The notes under the pieces are model-generated. The model saw only the letters and a program-made list of their open reading frames with translations. It was not told the origin of the DNA and made no database searches. From contig CAYOFI010000009.1 of the NCBI GenBank assembly GCA_964403335.1, forward strand, positions 1 through 62,225: a stretch of DNA of 62,225 nucleotides. Reading direction: 5' to 3'. Below are positions 25,221 to 34,066 of the stretch, piece after piece. The position numbers and the translations under genes are program-made. The stretch comes from CAZYAK01 sp964403335. GTDB taxonomy: Bacteria > Patescibacteriota > Gracilibacteria > Peribacterales > Peribacteraceae. Positions within the stretch are counted from its first letter, which is position 1; every line of letters starts with the position of its first letter.

Positions 25221-25679
25221 AATTGAAAATTGAGAATGGAAAATTGAAAATTTTGGAAGTCATTGAAGTGGGAAAATTGATGGGGATGATGTGTGTATGG
25301 CTAAGGAAAATATTATCCAGGTGAAGAGTTATGACTTTGCGGTCGCGGTCGTGGTGTTTTGTGTGAGTCTGCAACGCAGAAAAGAATTTATTTTAAGTAA
25401 GCAACTCATGCGTTCAGGGACAAGTGTTGGTGCAAATATCGAAGAAGCCACTCAGGCTCAGAGCAGACGAGATTTTATCTCGAAGTTATCTATATCGTTG
25501 AAAGAAGCTCAGGAAACAAAATATTGGCTACGACTTCTTCGTGACACACGTATGTCTTCTCCGGAGGAGGTGATTGTTCTGCAGAACAGAATCCAAGAAA
25601 TTATTCATATTCTTACCGCCATCCTCAAAACCACCAAAAACATCTGAATTTTCCATTCTCAATTTTCCATTTTCAATTT
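25221..25679. mobile_element. AATTGAAA inverted repeats flanking a four-helix-bundle gene
   Basis: The left arm (25221-25254) and right arm (25647-25679) are the same degenerate reverse-complement arrays as copies 1-4. Here they are separated by about 390 nt that hold a complete gene instead of a short spacer. The left arm is followed by GGAAGT as in copy 2. This could be a hairpin element that gained or mobilises a gene. No transposase is present, so the mobile label is inference. Confidence 0.55.
25297..25647 (+). CDS. Four-helix bundle protein (S23/IVS type)
   Basis: The 116-residue helical protein belongs to the four-helix-bundle family first seen inside 23S rRNA intervening sequences and related to the Avd accessory proteins of diversity-generating retroelements. 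The diagnostic second helix SKQLMRSGTSVGANIEEA and the SRRDFISKLSISLKEAQETKYWLRLL segment are clear. The ATG at 25297 is chosen. The gene lies wholly between the arms of an AATTGAAA inverted repeat and its stop codon runs into the right arm. Its base composition is more AT-rich than its neighbours. The family probably binds nucleic acid, which is not proven here. Confidence 0.92.
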   Translation: MAKENIIQVKSYDFAVAVVVFCVSLQRRKEFILSKQLMRSGTSVGANIEEATQAQSRRDFISKLSISLKEAQETKYWLRLLRDTRMSSPEEVIVLQNRIQEIIHILTAILKTTKNI

Positions 25680-26500
25680 GTGACCGCTGTGATCGTCACT
25701 GTTGCTCGATACACATCACTCGGAACGATGGCGTTTCCGTGAATGATGGCGCGGAAACCAATGTTTTCCGTGTCGCCCGCTTGCGTTGTGGGACTCCCGC
25801 GCAGCGCGATGTTCACGCCGGCGCCCGTTCCGACGCGCAGCCAGGTGTCGGTTAATCCGTCCGTCCCCCATACGAGTCCCGCTCCGCCCGTAGTCGTGCT
25901 GGTGGATGACAGGCGTCCCGCCCACCGCGCGTCATTGTTCACCGTGCCGCCCGCGGTCATGGCGATCGGCTGTGTGCTCATCGTCGTCGAGCCGGTGCCG
26001 AGCGGCGCGATGCGATTGCCCGCGACGTAGCCGTTCAAGTGGCCCGTCCCCGTGCGCGCACCCGCGGATCCCGTCCCGGTCGCGACGATCCACGAGAGCG
26101 TGTAGCCCATCGATACATCCGTGACGACGGTGCACGAGGTTTTGTTGGTGGCGCAGTAGCCCGTCTGACCGCACGTGTTCACGCTGGTGTCGCCCGTGCG
26201 CGTGAGGGTGCCCAGGGCGGCGGACGTGTTGCAATTCAAACTAATGAACGTGCCCTCGGCTCCGTTGCGATAACCGGCATTCAATGTGTAGTTGGCGGAG
26301 TCCGATTCGCCGATGTTTCCTTCGCCGATGGTGTCGTCCAAAATATAGAGCGTGGATTTGGCCTTGTCCCCGCCGCCCGCGGGTTGCACGTCGGTGATCA
26401 TCTCGTAGTTGGCGCTTTCGGGACGGATTTGCTGTGCGTGGACCTGCACCAATGTCCCGCCAAGCAGGAGAAGTAGCGCGATGGAACCAGCCCTACGCAT
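25673..26500 (-). CDS. Secreted beta-sandwich-like protein, paralogue A
   Basis: The 275-residue protein has a signal peptide (residues 1-22, ending VHA) and an exported Ser/Thr/Gly-rich region. It is clearly paralogous to the product at 29815-30561. Both share CNTSAALGTLTRTGDTS-like starts, a GARTGTGHLNG stretch, SSTSTTTGGAGL and the end DTENIGFRAIIHGNAIVPSD. Paired cysteines (CGQTGYCATNKTSC) probably form disulfides. The family is not recognised. The neighbourhood (SLH and DUF916-like proteins) suggests a surface complex. Confidence 0.75.
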   Translation of the reverse strand: MRRAGSIALLLLLGGTLVQVHAQQIRPESANYEMITDVQPAGGGDKAKSTLYILDDTIGEGNIGESDSANYTLNAGYRNGAEGTFISLNCNTSAALGTLTRTGDTSVNTCGQTGYCATNKTSCTVVTDVSMGYTLSWIVATGTGSAGARTGTGHLNGYVAGNRIAPLGTGSTTMSTQPIAMTAGGTVNNDARWAGRLSSTSTTTGGAGLVWGTDGLTDTWLRVGTGAGVNIALRGSPTTQAGDTENIGFRAIIHGNAIVPSDVYRATVTITAVTN

Positions 26501-26546
26501 GGGCCCGATCCTAGAGGAAAACCCGTGCTTCGTGGCGCGTTCAATA

Positions 26547-26575
26547 TTGGCATTTGGGCTTACATATGCTATAAT
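26547..26575 (+). promoter_or_regulatory. Strong sigma-70-like promoter of the SLH protein gene
   Basis: TTGGCA (26547-26552) and a consensus TATAAT (26570-26575) are separated by 17 nt. The ATG is at 26602, giving a leader of about 20 nt. It is the best promoter match in the window. Confidence 0.75.
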
Positions 26576-26601
26576 ATCTGGATTCTGTCACATCACGACG
26601 C

Positions 26602-27990
26602 ATGCCGTCCCCCAGGCCAAAATCACACAAAAAGCCGGCCAAGAAACCCGCTCCCATCCGGATGTGGCTTCTGATGACAGCGTTCCTGTTGCTCGTGAGC
26701 GTGTGGATCGGGACTGTCGTTCCTGCTCTCCGGTTGCAGAGTGCCGTCTCCGGTTCGTCCACCAACGTGCAGTTGGTGGTTCTTGCGCATGCGGATGATG
26801 TCGGTGCGCCTTATGTGGAAGATATGGTTCCGGCATCGGGTGCCACACTCGTGCCTGTCTCGACCGGCATCGAGTTCCATCTCAAAGACTATCGCAACGA
26901 TGACGATGTCACCGCGGGATCGGGTGTCGATCTTTCCAGTGTCGTCGTGACCGTCACCTACGGAGCGACTACGCTCACGTACCAGGATGGTGATCCGGAA
27001 TTCGCATCTTCGGGGGTCATCAATAATCTGACGATCACCATCACGCCTGCCGCATCTTTCCCTGGAGGCACGCGCATTACCGTCGCAGTCGATGCAGCAG
27101 ACCTGCACAGTCCGGCGAATGTCATGCAGACCTTCCGGTATTCTTTTCTGACGGTTCCGCCCGTTTCCAGCAGCTCCAGTTCCAGCTCGTCTTCCAGCAC
27201 GACTGCCGGCACGTCCGCATCCGCGGGGGGAGTCAGCGGGCCGTTTGGCGGCACGCGCGGACACATGAGCGATGCGATTTTTGCTCTGTGTGCGGAGCAT
27301 CTGCCGCTCATCATCGAGCGCCGCAGGTTGCCCAACGGTTCGTTGACGGAACGAGTCTTGCCGTTATCCGAAGCCAGAACCATCGATCGCTGCTACATTG
27401 ACGGGCCTGCGCGTCTGACGCACTTCCTGGATGTCGTTCCGGGCGCCTGGTACGAATTCGCGTTGAGCATGTTGCTCAAACAGGGAGTGATCGACGCCAC
27501 AAAAAAGCTATTTCATCCTGCACATGGTGCGACACGTGCGGAGTTGGCGACGATGCTGACGCGTATGGCGGAGATCGAGACATCACGTCCGGTTTTCCAG
27601 AGTTTCACGGATGTTCCGGTTGATGCCTGGTACGCACCGTATGTGCAAGCCGCGGCGGAACGTCGATGGATGCTCGGATACGGTAACTGCTACGGCCGCA
27701 CCGTGAATTGCATCATGGCGCCGGACCAGACGGTCACGCGTGCGGAAGCAGCCGCGATGATCGTGCGATATTTCGCATTTACGGAGCTGCATCTGGCGCC
27801 CGTTTTCCTCGATGTCTCGGTCGACGCCTGGTATGCCGGTCCTCTGCGCGTCGCCGCCGACAGATGCATCGTGATGGGAGAAGGTATCAGTAAGAACGCC
27901 GCCGCCAATCGTCCGGTCACGCGTGCGGAACTGGTTACGATGCTTTCGCGTGCGCAGCAAGATTTGCGGTATGACCGGGAGTGTCGCTGA
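26602..27990 (+). CDS. Surface protein with Ig-like region and three SLH domains
   Basis: In this 462-residue protein a Lys/Pro-rich cytoplasmic start precedes a membrane or signal segment (about 20-45). A Big_5-like Ig domain follows at about 70-185 (MVPASGATLVPVSTGIEFHL). A poly-Ser linker (about 188-205) leads to three SLH repeats near 270-460 (FLDVVPGAWYEFALSMLLKQ, FTDVPVDAWYAPYVQAAAER, FLDVSVDAWYAGPLRVAADR). It would be bound to the cell wall through the SLH part with the Ig domain displayed. Transcription probably starts from the consensus promoter just upstream. Confidence 0.88.
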   Translation: MPSPRPKSHKKPAKKPAPIRMWLLMTAFLLLVSVWIGTVVPALRLQSAVSGSSTNVQLVVLAHADDVGAPYVEDMVPASGATLVPVSTGIEFHLKDYRNDDDVTAGSGVDLSSVVVTVTYGATTLTYQDGDPEFASSGVINNLTITITPAASFPGGTRITVAVDAADLHSPANVMQTFRYSFLTVPPVSSSSSSSSSSSTTAGTSASAGGVSGPFGGTRGHMSDAIFALCAEHLPLIIERRRLPNGSLTERVLPLSEARTIDRCYIDGPARLTHFLDVVPGAWYEFALSMLLKQGVIDATKKLFHPAHGATRAELATMLTRMAEIETSRPVFQSFTDVPVDAWYAPYVQAAAERRWMLGYGNCYGRTVNCIMAPDQTVTRAEAAAMIVRYFAFTELHLAPVFLDVSVDAWYAGPLRVAADRCIVMGEGISKNAAANRPVTRAELVTMLSRAQQDLRYDRECR

Positions 27991-27996
27991 GAAAAG

Positions 27997-28082
27997 GACT
28001 TCGAGGAAATCTAGGAAATCGAAGAAATCGAGGAGAAATTCCATTCCTCGATTTCTTTGATTTCTTCGAAGTCTTCGATTTC
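27997..28082. repeat. GAAATCGAG-family inverted repeat, copy 3
   Basis: The left arm units are GACTTCGAG, GAAATCTAG, GAAATCGAA, GAAATCGAG, the loop is GAAATTCCAT, and the right arm is the reverse complement with TTCGAAGTC. It lies between convergent genes; its right arm meets the stop at 28083 and its left arm begins 7 nt after the stop at 27990. Confidence 0.88.
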
Positions 28083-28637
28083 TTACAAGGTCACCGTTGT
28101 GTCATACTCCGCCGTCCCATCCGCTTGCAGCAGCAACCTTGGTCCCAGGCCGAAGAGCTTGGCATAGACGGCGCCCAGGCCCGTGACGCGTTGCAGGTTC
28201 CACTCGCGCGCTTGTTGGTTGTAGATATCCAGGAGCGGCTGAACGCCTCCGTCGCGCGAGAATGCCGTTTGGAGAAGGAGTAATTGCGGTTGTTTGGCCA
28301 GCATGCCGGCCGTCGTCATCGCCCCGAGCACCTCCAAAAATCCCTTCTGCACCGTGACGATGCTGCCGATGTATTCCTCGCGCGTGGATCCTTGCCCGGG
28401 GGCACTTGCCGCGAGCGTGGTCAGGGAGTCTTTCTCCGGCGCGGTCAGTCCGGGAGTGGTTTGCAGTTGCGTGACGTATTGTTGCACGTTGGTTTTGTAG
28501 AACGCGGCGATGTCCGCGGCGCGCGCGTCGATGCTCTTGGAGAGCGACCACAGCATGACGCCTTTGCCGCCCACCACGAGCACGGTCAAACAGAATGCGG
28601 CGGCGACAACACGGGAGAAAGAAACGGACCGGGCCAT
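28083..28637 (-). CDS. Membrane-anchored helical protein, possibly LemA-like
   Basis: The 184-residue protein has one N-terminal membrane segment (about 8-30) and a helical exported or cytoplasmic body. The C-terminal half (YNQQAREWNLQRV) recalls the LemA family pattern of paired YN...YN helices, but the match is partial. ATG 28637 is chosen because it starts just before the membrane segment. It is divergent from the DUF916-like gene, with start codons about 60 nt apart. Confidence 0.6.
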   Translation of the reverse strand: MARSVSFSRVVAAAFCLTVLVVGGKGVMLWSLSKSIDARAADIAAFYKTNVQQYVTQLQTTPGLTAPEKDSLTTLAASAPGQGSTREEYIGSIVTVQKGFLEVLGAMTTAGMLAKQPQLLLLQTAFSRDGGVQPLLDIYNQQAREWNLQRVTGLGAVYAKLFGLGPRLLLQADGTAEYDTTVTL

Positions 28638-28699
28638 ATGTGTTGCAGTGTAGCCCCCGCGGTTGCGCCGTTTCAATCCGCTCCGCTACGATCACCGCC

Positions 28700-29713
28700 A
28701 TGAGTCATGTCCGTTTTTCCGGTGCATGCGCCGCGCTTGTCGCGGCGGTGTTGCTGTGCGCGACGGTTTCCGTGCACGGACAGCAAGCATCGATCCTCAC
28801 GGGACGGACGGCTGCGGAAAATGCGGCGTTGGTGAAAGCCGGCGTGCAGGTGAATATCGAACCGGGCACGCCGTTTACGGGGGACTTCGCGATGGGCCCG
28901 GGACGCCAGACGTTTTCGATGAAGCCGGGAGACGAGCGGACGGTGGAAGTGCAAATCACCGCGCGAACGGAGGGATACCACGAGTATGTGTTCGAGACGG
29001 AAGATTTCGCCGCAGGCACGGCTGACGGTCAGGCGACGGCGCTCTTTGGCGCGTTGGCGGGACCGTACCCGGCGCGCGAATGGCTGACACCCGCGGTGCC
29101 GTCCATCCGCCTGACGCACGGCGAGCGCGCCTTCATTCCCGTCACGATCCGCGTCCCTTTGGACGCCGATCCGGGCGATCACTATGCGGCGCTTCTGCTC
29201 AAGCGCACGCTGGCTCCCGGCGAAACCACGGACCGCGGCTTCGACGTGGTGTCCCGCGTGGGTAATCTGTTTCTGGTGACGGTGGACGGTCCGGCGGTGC
29301 GCGATGTGTCACTGATTTCTCTGACGGTGCGGAAGGCCCTGAATTGGTTTTTGCCTGTGCGCTTGGATCTCACTGCACGCAATAATGGCACGGTGTATGC
29401 GGCACCGAGCGGGACCGTCAAAATCCGCAACATCTTGGGGTTCATCGTCGATGAAGTGCCGGTGGAGGACTGGGTGGTGTTGCGCAATTCCACCCGCGTG
29501 TTGAACATGGAATGGAAGCCGAGTTTCGCATTGGGCCGCTATACGGCGGAGACGGATTTGACCGCATTTGATGCGCCTCTGGCACCCGTGCAGACGGCGT
29601 TTTGGGTCTTTCCGGCCCTGCCCCTTCTCCTCGTTCTCTTCGCGATCTTTGTGGTGTCGTTCTTGGTGCAGTACTTCTTCTCGCGGTTTGAGATCCAAAG
29701 AAAACGGAAGTAA
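28700..29713 (+). CDS. DUF916-like surface protein with C-terminal membrane anchor
   Basis: The 337-residue protein has a signal peptide (1-25, ending VHG), beta-rich extracytoplasmic domains and a C-terminal membrane helix (about 305-325) followed by a basic tail (RFEIQRKRK). This layout and the motifs near MKPGDERTVEVQITARTEG and HGERAFIPVTIRVP resemble DUF916/WxL-associated cell-surface proteins. In Gram-positives such proteins act with WxL-domain proteins in surface complexes. Here the flanking paralogous secreted proteins could be the partners, which is inference. Confidence 0.75.
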   Translation: MSHVRFSGACAALVAAVLLCATVSVHGQQASILTGRTAAENAALVKAGVQVNIEPGTPFTGDFAMGPGRQTFSMKPGDERTVEVQITARTEGYHEYVFETEDFAAGTADGQATALFGALAGPYPAREWLTPAVPSIRLTHGERAFIPVTIRVPLDADPGDHYAALLLKRTLAPGETTDRGFDVVSRVGNLFLVTVDGPAVRDVSLISLTVRKALNWFLPVRLDLTARNNGTVYAAPSGTVKIRNILGFIVDEVPVEDWVVLRNSTRVLNMEWKPSFALGRYTAETDLTAFDAPLAPVQTAFWVFPALPLLLVLFAIFVVSFLVQYFFSRFEIQRKRK

Positions 29714-29739
29714 GCGAGCCTGATGGCAGGGTTTCGTCA

Positions 29740-29768
29740 TTGCTAAAATGTCGTTTTCTTGCTATAAT
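29740..29768 (+). promoter_or_regulatory. Sigma-70-like promoter of secreted paralogue B
   Basis: TTGCTA (29740-29745) and consensus TATAAT (29763-29768) are 17 nt apart. The ATG is at 29815. The promoter lies 27 nt after the preceding stop codon, so paralogue B can be expressed separately from the DUF916-like gene. Confidence 0.65.
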
Positions 29769-29814
29769 AGTGGCAGAGTTCGCAGTCTGTCACTTACACC
29801 CACATCCACCCTCC

Positions 29815-30561
29815 ATGACCGCATTTCTCGCTCCACAGCGCCGTATCCGGGTATTCACGGTGGGTATCGCCGCCGCCGTGTCGCTGTATGCGATCGTATT
29901 GGTGTGCGCGGAGCCGCTGCGGTCGCTGGCGGCCTTCTCCTCTTCCGATGTGGTGGTGTCTTTGACGGTTGCGGAAGATATCTCCAACTCGTGCTCCAGT
30001 CCCGTATCGCTCGGCACCATCACGAGTACGGGTGACAGCTCCAATAACTCCGGCGGATGCGGCGCGACAGGTTACTGCGCCAACCGCAAAACCACCTGCA
30101 CGATCATCAGTAATAATATCGACGGGTATACCCTCTCGTGGGTCGTTTCCACGGGCACCGGCGCCGCGGGTGCGCGCACGGGAACGGGTTATCTGAACGG
30201 ATTCACCGCGGGGAACCGCATCGCACCGCTTGGCACGGGATCGACAACCATGAACAAGCAGCCGATCGCCATGACCGCGGGCGTCGGCACGCTCAATAAC
30301 GGTGCGCGCTGGGCGGGACGCCTGTCCTCCACCAGCACGACCACGGGCGGCGCGGGATTGGCATGGGGGGCGGACGGCGTATCCGACACTTGGTTACGTG
30401 TGGCCACGGGATCCGCAGTGAATATCGCCGCAAGTACGACCGCCACATCCGTTTCCGGCGATACGGAAAACATCGGTTTCCGTGCGATCATCCATGGCAC
30501 AGCCATCGTCCCGAGCGACGTGTATAAGGCGACCGTGACGTTTACGGCGACGACGAACTGA
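29815..30561 (+). CDS. Secreted beta-sandwich-like protein, paralogue B
   Basis: The 248-residue protein has an N-terminal signal or anchor (about 13-38) and an exported region. The body repeats the plan of the product at 25673-26500, including GYTLSWVVSTGTGAAGARTG, GNRIAPLGTGSTTM, SSTSTTTGGAGLAWG and a DTENIGFRAIIHGTAIVPSD end. Four cysteines (CSSPV, GGCGATGYC, TTC) lie near residues 60-95. The two paralogues bracket the SLH and DUF916-like genes in opposite orientations. Function is unknown; a structural surface subunit is plausible. Confidence 0.78.
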   Translation: MTAFLAPQRRIRVFTVGIAAAVSLYAIVLVCAEPLRSLAAFSSSDVVVSLTVAEDISNSCSSPVSLGTITSTGDSSNNSGGCGATGYCANRKTTCTIISNNIDGYTLSWVVSTGTGAAGARTGTGYLNGFTAGNRIAPLGTGSTTMNKQPIAMTAGVGTLNNGARWAGRLSSTSTTTGGAGLAWGADGVSDTWLRVATGSAVNIAASTTATSVSGDTENIGFRAIIHGTAIVPSDVYKATVTFTATTN

Positions 30562-30567
30562 CGAAAG

Positions 30568-30635
30568 GAAATCAAAGAAATCTAGGAGAACTTCCATTCG
30601 TCGATTTCTTCGATTTCCTCGAAGTCCTCGATTTC
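30568..30635. repeat. GAAATCGAG-family inverted repeat, copy 4
   Basis: A shorter left arm (GAAATCAAAGAAATCTAGGA), the loop GAACTTCCAT and a right arm carrying CTCGAAGTC. It lies between convergent stop codons; the right arm ends next to the stop of the 30637 gene and the left arm begins 7 nt after the 30561 stop. Confidence 0.85.
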
Positions 30636-30636
30636 T

Positions 30637-32385
30637 TCATGTTTCTTTCCGAAACAGCAGAAAATATCCCTTCGGCTGCGGAAGATCCTTTGCGCATGTC
30701 CATGGATCGCGCGTGAATTGTTCCGCGAGTACTTGGGAAACCTGCGCGGCGATGGCTTCCTCATCCGTGTTGCCGTTGCGCGGGTGGGGCGTATACGGCT
30801 GGCTGAGCACGATGATCTGCGCGTTGTGAAAATGTTCCAGGTTGGGTTCCCGGAAAACGGGGTGATAGCGTCCGATGTGTTCGGGGGCGGTGTAGAGGTA
30901 ATAGTTGAGCGGGGAGTGCTCCGCATAGGGCATGTAGCCGCGTTCGTGGAAGAAGTAGTACCTGTCGACGTTGCAGTAGACGAGGATACGGTCGAGTGCC
31001 TCCGCTGCGTCCCGGTCACGTTGCTCTGTTGTCTGCAGAAGCTGTGTTTCTTTTCCAAGCGTTGATGATGGCGGAACGAAGGGCGCCGAGCCGATGATGA
31101 GAAGGCTGCACAAGACCGTCAGGCCCGCGGTGAGACGTTGTCGTTCTTTCGCGTCGCGATCAGAAAGGCGGGCAAGCATCGTCAGGAAGAAAGCGCCGTA
31201 GACGGGGATCGCCAGTGCAAAGTATTGCCCGTGGAAATCACTTCCCAGTCCGATAGCCGTGAAGGTCAGATAGACGGCGAGGAGGGGGCGAACGAGCGGC
31301 CCTATGGCCTTCAGCCATCGTCGTGGTGGCAAAGATGCAATGATGACGCCGATGCCTATGGCGAAGACGACAAGCGATGGCATCAGATCGACATGCCATG
31401 GCAACGGTACGGGCGAGAATGATCGTCCTGTCAGAAGAACGCCGAGGATCGTGATGACGATGCCGAGTCGAAACCGGCTTTCGCGCTTTACGGCCGGTCG
31501 CGGAATCGCGAGGAGGACCAGGAAGAGGATGAGGAACGGAAACGCGCCGTTGAAATCCAGCACATTCGTCCAGATGCGTTCCCACGCGGCGATGCCCCGC
31601 GCCCACACGGGCCCCGTCCCGCCGCGCAGAATGTAATTGCCCAGCATGCCTTGCAGGTAGATGCCGACGTAACTGGAAAATGCGCCGAGTGATGTCAGCG
31701 CCGCCGCGTACGTCGCACAGGCGGAAAAGACCGGAAGCAGCCAGAGTCTGAACCATTCGCGTCGATTGTTCAGCAGCAGGAGTGCCGCAGCCGTGAGCGT
31801 GATCAAAAACGGTTCTTTGAGAAGCAGCGCGATGGAGAAGGTGAAGCAGGCGAGCATGGTCGCGCCCATCGTCGATGTTGAGGTGTGACGCTGATACCGC
31901 TCGATCGCTGCCACGTACAAAAGCCCGCAGAAGGCGCCGTAGAATTCCGTCTGCCAGTCTCCACCGATCGTCGCGTTGTAGAGAGTAATGGTCAGCCCGA
32001 CCATGAGTGCCAAGAGCACATCCGTCGAGCCACGCTTTCTGGTCCAGTACACAAAGAGCAAAGGGATCGCCAGAAGTATCAGGACGTTAAGCACGTCGCC
32101 GATCACGCCGCTTTCAAACAGCGAAAAAGAGAGTGCGCTCAGCAGAAACATGCCGGGCGGTTTGGGGTCGAAGATATCTTTGTAGATGGTCAGACCGTTG
32201 CGGATGGCATTGCCCATCGTCCAGTACAGCGTGGCGTCGGGTCCGTGCAGCCCCGCCATATACAGCACGATTTTTTGCGCGATCTTCTCCAATGCGACAA
32301 TCGCTCCCACGCCCGCGATGATCATCGTACCCATCGGTACCGAGCGACCTTTCATACGTCCCATACGATACACTGTGCGGGTCAT
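30637..32385 (-). CDS. GT-C type membrane glycosyltransferase (family 39-like)
   Basis: The 582-residue integral membrane protein has about eleven hydrophobic segments. An early loop contains DPKPPGMFLL, the hallmark of ArnT/PMT-like (GT39/GT83) enzymes that use polyprenyl-phosphate sugars. It likely adds a sugar to an exported glycan or lipid on the outer face of the membrane. The ATG at 32385 is chosen; its start codon overlaps the start of the divergent gene within the palindrome CATG, which leaves no intergenic promoter. A later start (about 12 or 18 codons in) is possible. Confidence 0.82.
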   Translation of the reverse strand: MTRTVYRMGRMKGRSVPMGTMIIAGVGAIVALEKIAQKIVLYMAGLHGPDATLYWTMGNAIRNGLTIYKDIFDPKPPGMFLLSALSFSLFESGVIGDVLNVLILLAIPLLFVYWTRKRGSTDVLLALMVGLTITLYNATIGGDWQTEFYGAFCGLLYVAAIERYQRHTSTSTMGATMLACFTFSIALLLKEPFLITLTAAALLLLNNRREWFRLWLLPVFSACATYAAALTSLGAFSSYVGIYLQGMLGNYILRGGTGPVWARGIAAWERIWTNVLDFNGAFPFLILFLVLLAIPRPAVKRESRFRLGIVITILGVLLTGRSFSPVPLPWHVDLMPSLVVFAIGIGVIIASLPPRRWLKAIGPLVRPLLAVYLTFTAIGLGSDFHGQYFALAIPVYGAFFLTMLARLSDRDAKERQRLTAGLTVLCSLLIIGSAPFVPPSSTLGKETQLLQTTEQRDRDAAEALDRILVYCNVDRYYFFHERGYMPYAEHSPLNYYLYTAPEHIGRYHPVFREPNLEHFHNAQIIVLSQPYTPHPRNGNTDEEAIAAQVSQVLAEQFTRDPWTCAKDLPQPKGYFLLFRKET

Positions 32386-34066
32386 GAAGCGTGACTCCTC
32401 TTCTTTCACGCGCCGGGATGTGCTGACGGCGTGCCTTGCGGCACTGCTGTGCACGCTTGCGTTGAACGCCGTCAGCTTGCGCCAATGGATGACGGGAACA
32501 CTCACGGTCGCAAATGTGGAGGAGCATGCCATCGATGAGCGGTACTACTTGGCGACGGTCGCGAAAGTGGGAGCGGGGAACCCCGTAATGGGCCACGCCT
32601 CGTACCTGGAACATCGCACCGATGCTCCGTCCGCCAGCCTCGCCCCGGCCATCGAAGGCCTGGTGATGCGGTGGTCGGGCTTGTCGCTGCCCGTCACCGT
32701 ATTGCTGTGCGATCTGCTCTTTCCGTTCCTGACGGTCTTTATCTTGGCGCTGGGACTGCGCGCATTTTTTGGCGGATCAATGCTGCTTGGCGCCGCCGCC
32801 GCGGTCTTCATCGGCAGCGATATCGGCACGTACTGGCTGCGCGCGGCCAATCCGCAGATTCCCTTCATCGGCGTTGCGGCGTGGATCGCGTTGGTCTTCA
32901 CGCTGCCGCTGCTTTCGCGCAAATCCTTGATCCTCCGCGCGCTCGTCGCGGGACTCCTCTCATGGGTGCATCTTGTCTATGCCTCACTCTTCATCATCGC
33001 AGATGGCGTGCTGACGCTGACGGAGATGATCCGTCAGAAGAAATTCAAAGATGTCATCCTTAGTGTCGTTCTGTATGGATCCGTGCTCATTGTCTGTTTC
33101 TTGCCGCGCATGTTCTTCAGTCTGCCGCCGGAGGTGGCGACGGATACCTTCTATCGTCTCGGTATCATCTATACGCATGCGCCCGCCGCGCCGCAGATGC
33201 AGATGTTTCTCATCGGATTCTTAGCCGTCCTTTGGGTTCTCTGGCGGACGAATAAGACGCAATTTCCCGAAAGCCTGCGCCGGTCCGCAGTGTTGCTTGT
33301 CGCATCCTTGGTCGCACTCAACCAATCGGTCATCCATGGGATCGACGCGACGTTCGTCTCGTACTATCAGCCGACGATCCGCATTCTGACGCTACTCACG
33401 CTCATGGGCATTGTGTGGGCGGTGTTGCGGTCCGCGCGCACGCGCCATGCCGTGCTCATCGGGTGTTCCGGCATCGCGCTTGTCGCCATGTTCTTTTCCG
33501 TACGGACACTCAAAGCCCGGACGCAGGCGGAGTCGGATGCGTTGATGCGTAGTGATGTGCCGCAGGTGCTGGAGTGGCTGCGCGCGCAGCCGGGGCACAT
33601 TGTGGTCGCGGCGCCGAATATTTTGAACGAGCGCATCCCCGCGGAAACGCCGCATTATGTGCTCTTCAATGAATACGGCTGGAATCAGCCGATGACCGAC
33701 CGGGAACTGGCGGAACGGTATGCCTTGCAGGTGCGCTTGATTCCATCGTCCAAAGCGCGCGATGCGACGTACACGTTCATCTTCGGCGGACATGCGGGGT
33801 TGCAGGCCGCGAAGGAACGGACGCTCTGTAAGATCTTCAAGGGAATCGGGCTGACGCAAAACGCGTGCGTGATCGAAGCCCGGTCGCTCATCCGTCATCA
33901 GGAACTTTTGCCCATCGTCGACAATCTGCAGACGGATGTGGCGGCCGCTCTCAAAACCTTCCATGTCACGTACGTCATCACCACGGCAAGCGATAGCGGC
34001 GACATTCCCGCGCAATGCGCAGAGGTGAAGCGCATCGGAGGCTACGCCGTGCGGAAATGTTCATGA
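32384..34066 (+). CDS. Polytopic membrane protein, possible GT-C glycosyltransferase
   Basis: The 560-residue product has about ten membrane segments and a soluble C-terminal domain (about 385-560) containing HYVLFNEYGWNQPMTDRELAERY. No catalytic motif was assigned. General layout and context (polysaccharide locus) fit a GT-C enzyme or a related exported-glycan enzyme. The start codon overlaps that of the opposite-strand gene. The stop overlaps the convergent GT2 gene by 6 nt. Confidence 0.7.
   Translation: MKRDSSSFTRRDVLTACLAALLCTLALNAVSLRQWMTGTLTVANVEEHAIDERYYLATVAKVGAGNPVMGHASYLEHRTDAPSASLAPAIEGLVMRWSGLSLPVTVLLCDLLFPFLTVFILALGLRAFFGGSMLLGAAAAVFIGSDIGTYWLRAANPQIPFIGVAAWIALVFTLPLLSRKSLILRALVAGLLSWVHLVYASLFIIADGVLTLTEMIRQKKFKDVILSVVLYGSVLIVCFLPRMFFSLPPEVATDTFYRLGIIYTHAPAAPQMQMFLIGFLAVLWVLWRTNKTQFPESLRRSAVLLVASLVALNQSVIHGIDATFVSYYQPTIRILTLLTLMGIVWAVLRSARTRHAVLIGCSGIALVAMFFSVRTLKARTQAESDALMRSDVPQVLEWLRAQPGHIVVAAPNILNERIPAETPHYVLFNEYGWNQPMTDRELAERYALQVRLIPSSKARDATYTFIFGGHAGLQAAKERTLCKIFKGIGLTQNACVIEARSLIRHQELLPIVDNLQTDVAAALKTFHVTYVITTASDSGDIPAQCAEVKRIGGYAVRKCS

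Noticed and set aside
25221..25679. A diversity-generating retroelement (Avd-like protein plus fibre target)
   Set aside because: No reverse transcriptase, template repeat or adenine-biased variable region is visible in the window.
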